From the NCBI RefSeq assembly GCF_001295975.1, contig NZ_LJHU01000057.1, forward strand, positions 1-52,734: a stretch of 52,734 nt of DNA, written 5' to 3'. A model generated the notes under the pieces. It was given only the letters and a program-made list of their open reading frames with translations. It was not told the DNA's origin and ran no database searches. A program made the translations under genes and the position numbers. Numbering within the stretch: the stretch's first letter is position 1; each line of letters opens with the position of its first letter. Shown piece by piece: positions 1 through 8,447 of this stretch. Source of the stretch: Brevundimonas sp. AAP58. GTDB lineage: Bacteria > Pseudomonadota > Alphaproteobacteria > Caulobacterales > Caulobacteraceae.

Positions 1-208
1 TCCCAAGGAGCGCGCCGAGATCATGGCCCGCAATCGCGGCATCCTGCGCGATCTGAAGGCCGCGACCTGCCACGACATGCTCACGGTGCTGAAGACGGTG
101 GATCAGGACCTCTTGAAGGCCGCCGTCGCCGGCGAGCGGTTTAAGGACTACTTCTTCGCCAACGCGAAGGACGCGAAGATCCGCGCCTTCATGGAGAGCA
201 TGGTCTGA
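1..208 (+). CDS. C-terminal fragment of a protein cut by the window edge
   Basis: An open frame enters from the left edge (first full codon at base 2) and stops at 208. The visible ~68 residues are charged and helical in character, with no motif I recognise, and end in FMESMV. There is an internal ATG at 23, but the frame is open upstream of it with no visible start, so this is most likely the tail of a longer gene. The next gene starts 7 bp after its stop, which suggests a shared transcript with the esterase. The product cannot be assigned; a role in the same catabolic locus is only a guess from position. Confidence 0.5.
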   Translation, partial: PKERAEIMARNRGILRDLKAATCHDMLTVLKTVDQDLLKAAVAGERFKDYFFANAKDAKIRAFMESMV

Positions 209-214
209 CGGCGC

Positions 215-1153
215 GTGAGCGGCTTTCTGGGCCTGTCATCCGCTTGGATCGCGCTCTTCGCGGGACTGATGACGCTCGCGCCGCCCTTGCCAACAGACCC
301 TGTACAGGCGGAGACAAGAATGCCTCAGGATGAGGCTGAACGCCCTGAAGACATCTGGGGATTTCTGCGGGATGCGGCGGCGTCGGCAGGCTCTGCGCCG
401 GACCAGGTCCGAACATACATCGGCGTCGCTAGCCAAACCCACCGCATCGAGATTTTCCAGCCGGGTTCCGACGCCCCCGAAGGCAGCTCTGTTCATCCCG
501 GGTTGGTCCTCTTCCATGGCGGGGCCTGGAGGGAAGGCGCGCCTGTGCAGTTCTATCGCCAGGCCCGGGCGATCGCAGATGCGGGCTTTGTCGTCGCCCT
601 GCCGGAGTACTCGCTGCGTGACGAGGACGGAACCACGCCGCGGGACTCTGTCACGGACGCCTTCCTCGCATGGCAAGCGATCCACGCTGCGGCGGAGGAC
701 CTGGGGCTCGCGCGCGAGCGGCTGTTCGCCGGAGGTGCCTCAGCGGGCGGACAGATGGCGGCGGCCCTGGCGACGCTGGCGCCTCCGCAGAGCATCACGG
801 GTCATGTCCGCCCGGCCGGATTAATCCTGTTCGAGCCTGTCGTGGATAACGGTCCCAGTGGCTATGGCCATGCCTTGGTCCGAGATTATTGGGCGGCGTT
901 CTCCCCGATCCATAATATCGCAGACGGGCATCCGCACACGTTGATCCTGGTCGGCGATTCCGATCCGTTGATCCCCGTGGAGACGGCGGAGCTCTATTGC
1001 CGGCGGGTGCAGGCCGCTGGCGGGCGTTGTTCAGTGGAAGTGTTCAAGGATGCCGGCCATGCATGGTTCAACTATGATCCTGCCGGCTTTTCGGGCACGC
1101 TGGCAAAAGCCCTGAGTACGCTCCAGACGTGGATACGGGACCCGGAGGACTAG
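215..1153 (+). CDS. Secreted alpha/beta hydrolase (acetyl-esterase-like)
   Basis: This 312-residue protein has a hydrophobic N-terminal segment (about residues 5-25) that looks like a signal peptide. An alpha/beta-hydrolase fold follows: an HGG oxyanion motif at 101-103, a nucleophile elbow GASAGG with Ser177, an Asp in the DSDPLIPVE segment and a His in DAGHAWF. This matches the BD-FAE/acetyl-esterase group that removes acyl groups from glycans. The GTG start lies 7 bp after the previous stop. It is a clear paralogue of the esterase at 20346-21281, sharing the HGG, the DAF-AWQAIH stretch, the GxSAGG elbow and the FNP/FEPV-DN segment. Export and locus context suggest de-esterification of the imported polysaccharide, but the true acyl group is unknown. 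Confidence 0.75.
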   Translation: MSGFLGLSSAWIALFAGLMTLAPPLPTDPVQAETRMPQDEAERPEDIWGFLRDAAASAGSAPDQVRTYIGVASQTHRIEIFQPGSDAPEGSSVHPGLVLFHGGAWREGAPVQFYRQARAIADAGFVVALPEYSLRDEDGTTPRDSVTDAFLAWQAIHAAAEDLGLARERLFAGGASAGGQMAAALATLAPPQSITGHVRPAGLILFEPVVDNGPSGYGHALVRDYWAAFSPIHNIADGHPHTLILVGDSDPLIPVETAELYCRRVQAAGGRCSVEVFKDAGHAWFNYDPAGFSGTLAKALSTLQTWIRDPED

Positions 1154-1312
1154 GGGCCCGCCTGCCGTCCAGTTCGGCATCGGCTCACGAGGCGCCACTT
1201 CTGGCCATCCGGGGGTCCATGGAGGATCGCCCTGATGCGCTCCGTCGACGGGGGCCAGGCGAGGGTCAAGAGTGCGAGGCGGCATTGCATCGTCCTGAAT
1301 GCCGACATACCG

Positions 1313-1329
1313 TCTCAAAATATGAATGG
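1313..1329 (+). promoter_or_regulatory. Weak candidate operator upstream of the lactate dehydrogenase
   Basis: TCTCAAAATATGAATGG carries the TCA-N5-TGA core (TCA 1315-1317, TGA 1323-1325) found at stronger sites before the rhamnose operons, GH105 and the TonB receptor. It matches the best site at 11 of 17 positions. It lies 35 bp before the ATG at 1365 and overlaps an alternative ATG at 1326, which argues for the later start. The rest of the 1154-1364 gap shows no gene. Confidence 0.35.
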
Positions 1330-1364
1330 CCGCACCGCGTGGCGGCAGTTTGAACGTGGTGGCC

Positions 1365-2528
1365 ATGTTTCTCGCGGATGTGATGGATTATCGCGAGGCG
1401 GCGCGTCGGCGCCTGCCGCGGTTCCTGTTCGACTATATCGACGGGGGAGCCTTCGCCGAGACCACTCTGCGCGACAACATCGATCGGCTGCGGGCCGTCC
1501 GGTTGCGCCAGCGGGTCCTGACCGGGGCCGATGCGGTGTCCCTCGAAGGCGATCTGCTCGGCCGCAGGACGGCCATGCCCGTGGCGCTCGGTCCGGTCGG
1601 GATGGCGGGGCTGAACGCCCGGCGCGGGGAAGTCCAGGCCGCTGCAGCGGCTGAGGCCGCGGGCGTTCCGTTCTGCCTGTCGACCGTCGGTGCCTGCACG
1701 CTGGAAGAGGTCGCCGCCGGGGTGTCCACGCCGCCCTGGTTCCAGCTCTATGTGATCCGCGATCGCGGCTTCATGCGCGAGATGATCGCCCGGGCGCTGG
1801 CGGTCGGCTGTGACACCCTGTTCCTGACTGTTGACATGCCCGCGCCCGGTCCGCGGTACCGCGACAAGCGGTCAGGCCTGTCGGGCGGCTCAGCGCTCGC
1901 GCGGCGCATCAGCCGGTTCACACAGGCCGCGGCGCGACCCGCCTGGGCCTGGGACGTGGGGCTGCTGGGCGGGCCTCACACGATCGGTCATGTCGCTTCG
2001 GCTCTCGGGGCCGCTGCGGGCATCGATGACTATTGGGCCTGGATGGCGCGCAACTTCGACGCCTCGGTCACGTGGAACGACGCCGAGGAGATTCGGGCGC
2101 TCTGGCCGGGGCGGATGGTGATCAAGGGCGTGCTCGATGTGGAGGACGCCCGCGAGGCGGCGCGGCGCGGCTTCGATGGCCTGGTGGTCTCAAACCATGG
2201 CGGGCGCCAGCTGGACGGGACCCTGGCGTCGATCGACGCCCTCGGCCCGATCGCCGACGCCGTGGGCGACCAGATGACCGTGCTGATGGACGGCGGGATT
2301 CGTTCGGGACTGGATGTTCTGCGCGCCTTGGCCTGTGGGGCGGACGGTGTGCTGCTAGGGCGTGCTTGGGTCTATGGTCTGGGGGCGGGTGGGCGGCGCG
2401 GTGTCGCCGAGGTTCTGGCGCTGATCGAGGCGGAGATGCGGGTGGCCATGACCCTGCTCGGTGTAGAGCGTATCGATCAGGTTGGGTCCGACCTTCTGGT
2501 GCAGGGAGAAGCCGACCAGGAGACTTGA
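1365..2528 (+). CDS. lldD: FMN-dependent L-lactate dehydrogenase (LldD-like)
   Basis: This is an FMN-dependent alpha-hydroxy-acid dehydrogenase of 387 residues. Near the N-terminus FLFDYIDGGA holds the conserved substrate-binding Tyr24. The catalytic stretch SNHGGRQLDG has the base His278. The C-terminal FMN-phosphate region (DGGIRSG, LGRAWVYG) is intact. It oxidises L-2-hydroxy acids, most likely L-lactate to pyruvate. Start: an in-frame ATG exists at 1326, but the ATG at 1365 puts the same number of residues before the conserved DYR as in E. coli LldD and leaves a candidate operator outside the gene. Context supports the function: the rhamnose route encoded at 5.6-12.6 kb ends in pyruvate plus L-lactate, so this enzyme would complete it. 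A related 2-hydroxy-acid oxidase activity cannot be excluded. Confidence 0.8.
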   Translation: MFLADVMDYREAARRRLPRFLFDYIDGGAFAETTLRDNIDRLRAVRLRQRVLTGADAVSLEGDLLGRRTAMPVALGPVGMAGLNARRGEVQAAAAAEAAGVPFCLSTVGACTLEEVAAGVSTPPWFQLYVIRDRGFMREMIARALAVGCDTLFLTVDMPAPGPRYRDKRSGLSGGSALARRISRFTQAAARPAWAWDVGLLGGPHTIGHVASALGAAAGIDDYWAWMARNFDASVTWNDAEEIRALWPGRMVIKGVLDVEDAREAARRGFDGLVVSNHGGRQLDGTLASIDALGPIADAVGDQMTVLMDGGIRSGLDVLRALACGADGVLLGRAWVYGLGAGGRRGVAEVLALIEAEMRVAMTLLGVERIDQVGSDLLVQGEADQET

Positions 2529-2540
2529 CCCGCTTCAATC

Positions 2541-2577
2541 TTTCACATTATGAGATAAACAAACACAAAATGAGATT
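2541..2577 (+). promoter_or_regulatory. Tandem operator candidates before the GH105 operon
   Basis: TTTCACATTATGAGATA (2541-2557) matches the operator at 10526 at 13 of 17 positions and has the TCA-N5-TGA core. A second, weaker copy (2561-2577, core ACA-N5-TGA) follows exactly 20 bp later, repeating CACA..ATGAGAT. The AT-rich stretch stands out from the GC-rich surroundings and is followed by the GH105-transporter pair. Binding by the IclR protein at 10650 is inference. Confidence 0.55.
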
Positions 2578-2676
2578 TGTTGCCTGACCGACGGGGAGAC
2601 GGCGGCGACAGAGGCAAGGCGTCGCGCTGGGGTCTTGCCGTCCAAACGACAACCCGCTCCCGCGAGCCCGCGTCCC

Positions 2677-3783
2677 ATGCCGAACCTCGTTCACGACCTG
2701 TCGCGATCAACGATCGACGAGACGTTGAGCCGCCTGATCGACAACCTGGTGAACATCAAGGACGACACGGGCGAGTTCCTGCTGCGCCTCGACGACGGGC
2801 GGGTGATCGACACCAAGGGCTGGAACGACTGGGAATGGACCCACGGGATCGGGCTGTACGGCCTGTACCGCTTGTACGAGCAGACGGGCGACGACGCCGT
2901 CATGCGGATCATGCTGGACTGGTTCGCCAACCGGTTCGAGGCGGGTACGCCGACCAAGAACATCAATACGGTTTCGCCGTTCCTGACGCTGGCGAACCTC
3001 TACGAGCACACCGGCGACGCGACCTTCCTGCCTTACCTCGATACCTGGGCCGAGTGGCTGATGGACGGCCTGCCGAGGACGGAAGAGGGGGGGTTCCAGC
3101 ACATCGTCTTCAACGACGAGAACCCGCAGGAACTCTGGGATGACACCCTGATGATGAGTGTCTTGCCGCTGGCCCGCATCGGCCTGCTGCTGGATCGGCC
3201 GCACTATGTCGACGAGGCGCGCAAGCAGTTCCTCATCCACATCAAATATCTGTTCGACCGCAAGACGGGCCTGTGGTTCCACGGCTGGACCTTTCTGGGG
3301 CGGCACAACTTCGCCGACGCCCTCTGGGCGCGGGGGAACTGCTGGGTCACGATCGCCATCCCCGAGTTCATCGAGATGCTGGATCTCCAGCCCGATGACG
3401 CCTTGCGACGCTTCCTGATCGAAACCCTCGAAGCCCAGGTCAAGGCGCTGGCGCAGTATCAGCACGAGAGCGGCCTCTGGCGGACCCTTATCGATGATCC
3501 GACCAGCTACCTCGAAGCCTCGGCTACCGCCGGGTTCGCTTACGGGATCCTGAAAGCGGTCCGGAAACGGTATCTGTCTTCCGAATACGAGGACATGGCG
3601 ATCCGGGCCCTCAAGGGCGTGCTGGCGCACATCAATGACGATGGCGAACTGACCCAGGTGTCGTTCGGCACCCCGGTGTTCGACACGCTTCAGGGCTATC
3701 GCGACATACCGCTGACCTCAATGCCCTATGGCCAGTCCATGGCCATCCTGGCGCTGGGCGAGTTCCGCCTTCGGTTCATCTAG
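2677..3783 (+). CDS. GH105-type unsaturated uronyl hydrolase (YteR/RhiN-like), cytoplasmic
   Basis: This ~368-residue all-helical (alpha/alpha)6 barrel enzyme of the GH88/GH105 group resembles YteR. Matching segments are DWEWTHGIGLYGL (51-63), FQHIVFNDENP (140-150), the WDDTLMMSVLPLA stretch (154-166) with the candidate catalytic Asp, and WARGNCW. The family hydrates the 4,5-double bond of the terminal unsaturated uronic acid made by lyases, releasing a 4-deoxy-keto sugar and the neighbouring residue, here presumably rhamnose or rhamnose sulfate. No signal peptide is visible, so it should act in the cytoplasm on imported disaccharide. A TTG at 2635 would add 14 low-complexity residues; I prefer the ATG at 2677. 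The transporter gene starts 16 bp downstream, so the two form an operon. Confidence 0.85.
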   Translation: MPNLVHDLSRSTIDETLSRLIDNLVNIKDDTGEFLLRLDDGRVIDTKGWNDWEWTHGIGLYGLYRLYEQTGDDAVMRIMLDWFANRFEAGTPTKNINTVSPFLTLANLYEHTGDATFLPYLDTWAEWLMDGLPRTEEGGFQHIVFNDENPQELWDDTLMMSVLPLARIGLLLDRPHYVDEARKQFLIHIKYLFDRKTGLWFHGWTFLGRHNFADALWARGNCWVTIAIPEFIEMLDLQPDDALRRFLIETLEAQVKALAQYQHESGLWRTLIDDPTSYLEASATAGFAYGILKAVRKRYLSSEYEDMAIRALKGVLAHINDDGELTQVSFGTPVFDTLQGYRDIPLTSMPYGQSMAILALGEFRLRFI

Positions 3784-3798
3784 GTCGGAGCGATCACC

Positions 3799-5388
3799 AT
3801 GCCCGCCGTCGGAATGCGCAAGCCCAGCTGGATCAACTACTGGGGCTGGGGCTCCGGCGACATGCTCGGCGCCGGGGCCCAGGCGGTCATCACTGGCTGG
3901 CTGTTCTACTTCTTCACCACCTTCTGCGACCTGACCGCCGTCGAGGCCGGTCTGATCCTCGGCTTGCCGAGGCTGATCGAGGCCATCACCTGTCCCCTGA
4001 TCGGATATGTGTCGGATAATCTGAGACACACATGGATCGGCAGGAAGATTGGACGGAGAAAGGTCTTCCTTCTGGCCACGATCCCGCTTTTACCGAGCTT
4101 CGTCCTGTTGTTCGTGACCGGACAGAGCTTTTACTACTACCTGGCCGTCTTCATATTCTTCGAGCTTCTCTACACGATGTTCCTGATCCCGTGGGAGACG
4201 CTCGCGGCGGAAATGACCAAGGACTACAAGGAGAAGGCGCGTTTCGCGGGCGCGCGGATGCTGGTGGCCCAGGGCTCGGCCATCCTCGCCTCTCTCCTTC
4301 CGACCTTGATTATCAACACCTTTGGGGGCCAGGACTCGCCGTCTACCTTTCTGATCATGGCGGCCATCTTCGGCGTTCTTTTCAGCATCGTGGTGACGGT
4401 GGTCGTCATCACCAGCTGGGAGCGGCCCTACACCGAGGCCGAGAAGGCCTTCCAGCCGCCGCCGATGAGCTTGAAGCGTGTGCTGCTGATCCCGGTGACC
4501 ATGTTCCGGGATCTGTTCTCGACCCTGCGGATCCGCGCCTTCCGACAACACCTGTCGATCTATCTGGGCGGCTACATCTCGCAGGACATCTTCAATACCG
4601 CCTTTCCGATCTTCGTGGTGACGGTGCTGCTGGGCGGGACCCTGGTCATCTCCCAGTTGATGACCCTCATGTATCTGGCCCAGCTGATCTCGGTGATGAT
4701 CGCCATCAACATCGTCATCCGCACAGGGCCGGTGGTGGCCTACAGGATCGCCATCACCCTGGTTGGCCTCGCCCTTCTGCTCTATCTCGCCTTCTACCTG
4801 ATCGAGCCGGCGGGTTTCGGCGCCGGAGTCGCGGCGCTTGATGGAGATCTCCTGTCGGCGCTCAACCCGGCGAATCCGGCGTTCAGCCCGATGCTGGTCT
4901 TTTGGTTGTTCGTTCCTGTCCTGCTGGCAGGCCTTGGGCGCGGGACGCTGAACTTCGTGCCCTGGAGCGTCTACAACTACCTGCCTGATGTGGACGAGGC
5001 GGTGACAGGCCAGCGGCGCGAGGGAATCTTCGCCGGGGTCATGACCCTGGTTCGCAAGGTGGCTCAGTCGGGCGCGATCATCGTCACGGGCTGGATCATC
5101 GGGGCCGGGGGGTATGTGTCCGCCACCGATGGGGTCGCTGTTGAGCAGACGCCCCAGGCCATCTCGACCATCGCCTGGCTGCTTGTCGCCGGGCCGATCA
5201 TCGTCATGCTGCTGGGTCTGATCATCTCATGGCGTTTCAACCTGAACGCCCGCACCCACGCCGTCCTGATGGCCGAGATCGACCGCTTCCATGCCGGAGA
5301 GCAGACACCGTCCAGCCCAGAGGCCAAGGCCGTGGTCGAGGATCTGACAGGGTGGCGGTATGAGCGGCTCTGGGGGCGCGGCCGCTGA
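3799..5388 (+). CDS. GPH-family (MelB/YicJ-type) sugar:cation symporter
   Basis: This 529-residue membrane protein has about twelve hydrophobic segments. It opens with YWGWGSGDMLGAGAQAVITG, like glycoside-pentoside-hexuronide (GPH) symporters, and carries PLIGYVSDN between helices 2 and 3, followed by a basic RKIGRRK loop. A GGAG motif precedes the ATG. The family imports small glycosides and uronide-containing oligosaccharides with H+ or Na+. Sitting 16 bp after GH105, it is the likely importer of the unsaturated uronyl-rhamnose product that GH105 then splits. The protein is somewhat longer than typical members (~460), with extra loop sequence around residues 330-380 and a soluble C-terminal tail. 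Substrate is inferred from neighbours only. Confidence 0.8.
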   Translation: MPAVGMRKPSWINYWGWGSGDMLGAGAQAVITGWLFYFFTTFCDLTAVEAGLILGLPRLIEAITCPLIGYVSDNLRHTWIGRKIGRRKVFLLATIPLLPSFVLLFVTGQSFYYYLAVFIFFELLYTMFLIPWETLAAEMTKDYKEKARFAGARMLVAQGSAILASLLPTLIINTFGGQDSPSTFLIMAAIFGVLFSIVVTVVVITSWERPYTEAEKAFQPPPMSLKRVLLIPVTMFRDLFSTLRIRAFRQHLSIYLGGYISQDIFNTAFPIFVVTVLLGGTLVISQLMTLMYLAQLISVMIAINIVIRTGPVVAYRIAITLVGLALLLYLAFYLIEPAGFGAGVAALDGDLLSALNPANPAFSPMLVFWLFVPVLLAGLGRGTLNFVPWSVYNYLPDVDEAVTGQRREGIFAGVMTLVRKVAQSGAIIVTGWIIGAGGYVSATDGVAVEQTPQAISTIAWLLVAGPIIVMLLGLIISWRFNLNARTHAVLMAEIDRFHAGEQTPSSPEAKAVVEDLTGWRYERLWGRGR

Positions 5389-5533
5389 TCGCTGGTACCC
5401 GTCCGGTTATTGAGGCCGGTAGCTCGCTGAGGACACCGCCCGCAGACAGGTTCCGATGATTGCCAAGGCCAACGGATGGGATTGGCTCGCCTGGGCGTTG
5501 CTTGCGACGGCCGAGCAATGATCGACATGTTGG

Positions 5534-5562
5534 GTAGCCCCGAGAACCGGGGGCCTTGCTAC
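5534..5562. terminator. Possible stem-loop between convergent operons
   Basis: GTAGC (5534-5538) pairs with GCTAC (5558-5562), and inside it CCCCG pairs with CGGGG. The hairpin lies in the 191-bp gap between the convergent transporter and rhaT genes. There is no T-run, so termination is only suggested. Nothing else is visible in the gap. Confidence 0.3.
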
Positions 5563-5579
5563 CGGTAGATGAGCCAAGC

Positions 5580-6686
5580 TCACACCTGTCGTCCCATGGC
5601 ATTGCCGTAGCCGATGATGATCGTGGCGCCGACCAGCAGCGCCACCCCCAGCCAAACGAGGGCGCGGACGTTTGGCCTGGCATCCTTCCATTCCTTGAAG
5701 GCAAATCCCCACAGGGTGCCGAAGATGATGATCGAGGCCATGTGCAGCGTCCAGCTGGAGAAGCCGAACCGGCCCATCTGGCTTTCGCCCATGGTGTAGA
5801 AGAAGAACTGGAAATACCAGGCGGTGCCTGCGAGGGCGCACAGGAGATAGTTGGCCAACAGCGGAGTTTGGGCCATTTCGGAGGAGCCATCGGCGGTGGC
5901 TGATCTCGCCTCTGCCAGGCTGGTCCGTCCCAACCACTGGCCCGCGCTCCGGTTCCGAGCGATCAGCCAGGCGCACCAGATGCCGTTGGTGATCAACCCG
6001 CCAAACATGACCAGGCAAAGCACTGGCAGGCCGGTCCAGAGAGGACCGGTACCGGCTGCTGCGGAGATCGCCTTGACGGGCTCGCCGGCCGCAAGACCGA
6101 AGGCGAAACACGCGGACATGACACCTGAGAAGATCGCGACGCCAATTCCCTTCTTGAAGTCGAACTCTGCGATGACGGCTTTCTTCTGCTCGTCCGGCAG
6201 GGCTGCGTCCTTGCGCGCCCCCGCCAAGGCAACGACGACGATGCCTGCGAGGGTCACGGCCAGGCCGAGCAGGATTATTCGTCCGGACGGGGTGGCCAGC
6301 AGCGTCTCGCTGAAGTCTCCCTGCACGAGCGGAGGGATCAGCGTGCCGAACACCGTGCACAGACCCAGAACCACGGCCATGCCCAGCGACAATCCCAGAT
6401 ATCGCATTGTCAGGCCGTAGGTCAGACCGCCAAAGCCCCACAGCACCCCAAACATGATGCAGAGGCCGACGACCTGACCGGGGGTCTCGCTGAGGACGCC
6501 GAGCAGGTCTCGTGTCTGGATCGTGGCGAAAAACCAGGGCGCGATCAGCCAGGAAAACAGACCGCCGGTCAGCCAGAAAATCTCCCAGGACCACCAACGG
6601 ACGGCCCGGTAGGGCACATAGAAGCTCGCGGACGCGAGGCCGCCCAGCCAGTGAAACAGGACGCCGAGGACTGGATCAGGAGTCAT
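5580..6686 (-). CDS. rhaT: L-rhamnose/H+ symporter RhaT
   Basis: This 368-residue, roughly ten-helix inner-membrane protein matches E. coli RhaT collinearly. Shared features are the SASFYVP-motif N-terminus, the WSWE..W..GG..SW stretch, YGLTMRYLGLSLG in the third or fourth helix, FDFKKG before the central helices, and AGTAWYFQFFFY followed by SSWTLHM near the end. The family imports free L-rhamnose with a proton. It is last in a five-gene minus-strand operon (dehydratase, hydrolase, dehydrogenase, lactonase, rhaT), 53 bp behind the lactonase. Free rhamnose import complements uptake of larger fragments by the GPH symporter. Confidence 0.93.
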   Translation of the reverse strand: MTPDPVLGVLFHWLGGLASASFYVPYRAVRWWSWEIFWLTGGLFSWLIAPWFFATIQTRDLLGVLSETPGQVVGLCIMFGVLWGFGGLTYGLTMRYLGLSLGMAVVLGLCTVFGTLIPPLVQGDFSETLLATPSGRIILLGLAVTLAGIVVVALAGARKDAALPDEQKKAVIAEFDFKKGIGVAIFSGVMSACFAFGLAAGEPVKAISAAAGTGPLWTGLPVLCLVMFGGLITNGIWCAWLIARNRSAGQWLGRTSLAEARSATADGSSEMAQTPLLANYLLCALAGTAWYFQFFFYTMGESQMGRFGFSSWTLHMASIIIFGTLWGFAFKEWKDARPNVRALVWLGVALLVGATIIIGYGNAMGRQV

Positions 6687-6739
6687 GCCGGGATCCCGAC
6701 AGGCGCAGCGTCAGCCGCGAGAAGGCGAGGAGTCATCGG

Positions 6740-7648
6740 TCACACCGTCAGGTCGAGGCGGTAATGGCGGATGGCGTTTCGTGCGAAGAGGTCCAGCCGT
6801 TCGTCCTCGCTGAAGCCGGCGACGATGGCGTGATAGGCGGCCAGGTGGATGTCGACGCTGCCGAACAGCTTGTCGGTCGGGACGTCGGTGGCGAACATGC
6901 ATCGTTCTGTGCCGAACATAACGATCGACTCGAGAATGATGGGTGCGATCGAGTCCCGGGTCCAATCGCGTTTCGCTAAGCCGAACCCCGATAGTTTCAC
7001 ACAGACATTCGGCAGGGCGGAAAGGGCTCTCATTCCCTCGCGCCAGACCTCGCGCCCGTTGCTATCATCATCGATGGGCATGCCCGCGTGGTTCACGATC
7101 ACCACCGTGTCGGGATGCCGCGCGATCAGTGCGGCCATGGCCGTCATCTGGCTTGGGTAGCATTGCAGGTCGAATGACAGACCAAAACGGGCCAGCAGCC
7201 CGAAGCCTGCTTGCCATGCTGGATCGATCGTCAGATCGCGCGGTGTGTAGGATCGCGCGGCGTCGCGATGCCAATTGACGATCTGTCGTATCCCCCGGAC
7301 GCTGCGATGCGCCGCCTGAGCTTCCAGCATACGTTCCGCGTCGGGGCTCTCCAGCGAGGCAAAGGCGACGATGGCATCCGGAATGCCGTAAGCATCGGCC
7401 AGTCCCTGGAGCCAGCGGGTTTCCTCAAGTGCCGCCGACGGATCGGCGCCCGCCTCGACATGAACCGCGCCCGCCAGATGCCATGCTTCAAGATCGCCTC
7501 GATAATCGGCGGGCAGATAGTTTCGCGCGATCGGCTCCACGCTGCCATTCGGACCGTCGTCAGAGAACGGCGGCGACAGCCACGGATACCGGATGCGACC
7601 CAGATCCCACAGGTGGAAGTGGGCATCGACAAAGGGCAAGCCAACCAT
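6740..7648 (-). CDS. Amidohydrolase-2 family lactonase, probable L-rhamnono-lactonase
   Basis: This 302-residue metal-dependent hydrolase belongs to the COG3618 (amidohydrolase-2) group that also includes L-fuconolactonase. The N-terminal HFHLWDL supplies the metal-binding HxH, VNHAGMP the central His, and FATDVPTD the late Asp. The start is secure: AAGGAGG lies upstream of the ATG. In the pathway it would open L-rhamnono-1,4-lactone to L-rhamnonate, the step between the dehydrogenase at 11516 and the dehydratase at 9329. Position in the operon supports this. A closely related sugar lactone as substrate is possible. Confidence 0.8.
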   Translation of the reverse strand: MVGLPFVDAHFHLWDLGRIRYPWLSPPFSDDGPNGSVEPIARNYLPADYRGDLEAWHLAGAVHVEAGADPSAALEETRWLQGLADAYGIPDAIVAFASLESPDAERMLEAQAAHRSVRGIRQIVNWHRDAARSYTPRDLTIDPAWQAGFGLLARFGLSFDLQCYPSQMTAMAALIARHPDTVVIVNHAGMPIDDDSNGREVWREGMRALSALPNVCVKLSGFGLAKRDWTRDSIAPIILESIVMFGTERCMFATDVPTDKLFGSVDIHLAAYHAIVAGFSEDERLDLFARNAIRHYRLDLTV

Positions 7649-7697
7649 GGCGTTCCTCCTTCAATGAGACCCGGTCTTCCGGGGCGTTCGCGGACGC

Positions 7698-8447
7698 TCA
7701 GTAGGTCGTGCGGCCGCCCGAGATGTCGAAGGTCGCGGCGGTCGAGAAGCTGCACTCCTCGCTGGCGAGCCAGCAGATCAGGGAAGCGACCTCGTCCAGC
7801 TCGCCGAGGCGGCCCATCGGGATCTTGGATTGCATATAGTCGATCTGGCTCTGAGGCAGCTGATCCAGGATGGGGCTCTTGAAGGTGGCTGGGGTGATGG
7901 CGTTCACCCGCACGCCGGTCTGCGCCAGTTCCTTGCCCAGGGACTTGGTGAACCCCAGCAGACCCGCCTTGGATGCCGAATAGGCCGAGGCATTGGGATT
8001 GCCTTCCTTGCCCGCGACCGACGAGACGTTGACGATCCGGCCGTAGTCGTTCTTCAGCATGTGTGGAACGACCGCGCGGCAGCAGTAGAAGGCACCGTTC
8101 AGGTTGATGTCCATGACCCGGCGCCAGCTGTCGACCGGGAACTCCCACACTGGCCCGGTGGCACCCGTTACCCCCGCGCCCACCACCAGGATATCGACGC
8201 GACCCAGGGCCTCGGCGCTCGCATTGGCGGCGCGCACCACAGCGTCATTGTCCGACACATCGACAACCTGAAAGTTGCTGGCCCCTGTGGCTTTGGCGAC
8301 CTCGGCCAGGACGCCGGCGTCCAGGTCCCACAGACAGACCTGGCCGCCCTCAGCGACGATGCGGGCCGCGGTCTCGCGCCCGACGCCGGACGCGCCGCCG
8401 GTCACGATGGCGCAGCGCCCCTGAAAGCGATTGGCATAGACGCTCAC
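7698..8447 (-). CDS. SDR dehydrogenase, probable 2-keto-3-deoxy-L-rhamnonate 4-dehydrogenase (LRA5)
   Basis: This 249-residue classical short-chain dehydrogenase has the cofactor motif TGGASGVG (16-23), an acidic residue after beta-2 (LWDLD) suggesting NAD+ use, catalytic SS142-143, and YSASK with Tyr156 and Lys160. The GTG start at 8447 overlaps the stop of the upstream hydrolase gene in a GTGA arrangement, which fixes the start and indicates translational coupling. Coupling to a fumarylacetoacetate-fold hydrolase is the known layout of the diketo-hydrolase rhamnose route: this enzyme would oxidise 2-keto-3-deoxy-L-rhamnonate to the 2,4-diketo acid. No aldolase gene is seen, which agrees with this branch. 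Confidence 0.82.
   Translation of the reverse strand: MSVYANRFQGRCAIVTGGASGVGRETAARIVAEGGQVCLWDLDAGVLAEVAKATGASNFQVVDVSDNDAVVRAANASAEALGRVDILVVGAGVTGATGPVWEFPVDSWRRVMDINLNGAFYCCRAVVPHMLKNDYGRIVNVSSVAGKEGNPNASAYSASKAGLLGFTKSLGKELAQTGVRVNAITPATFKSPILDQLPQSQIDYMQSKIPMGRLGELDEVASLICWLASEECSFSTAATFDISGGRTTY

Noticed and set aside
1154..1364. Small open frames in the gap before the lactate dehydrogenase
   Set aside because: No ribosome-binding sites or recognisable products, and they overlap the candidate operator and the likely promoter.
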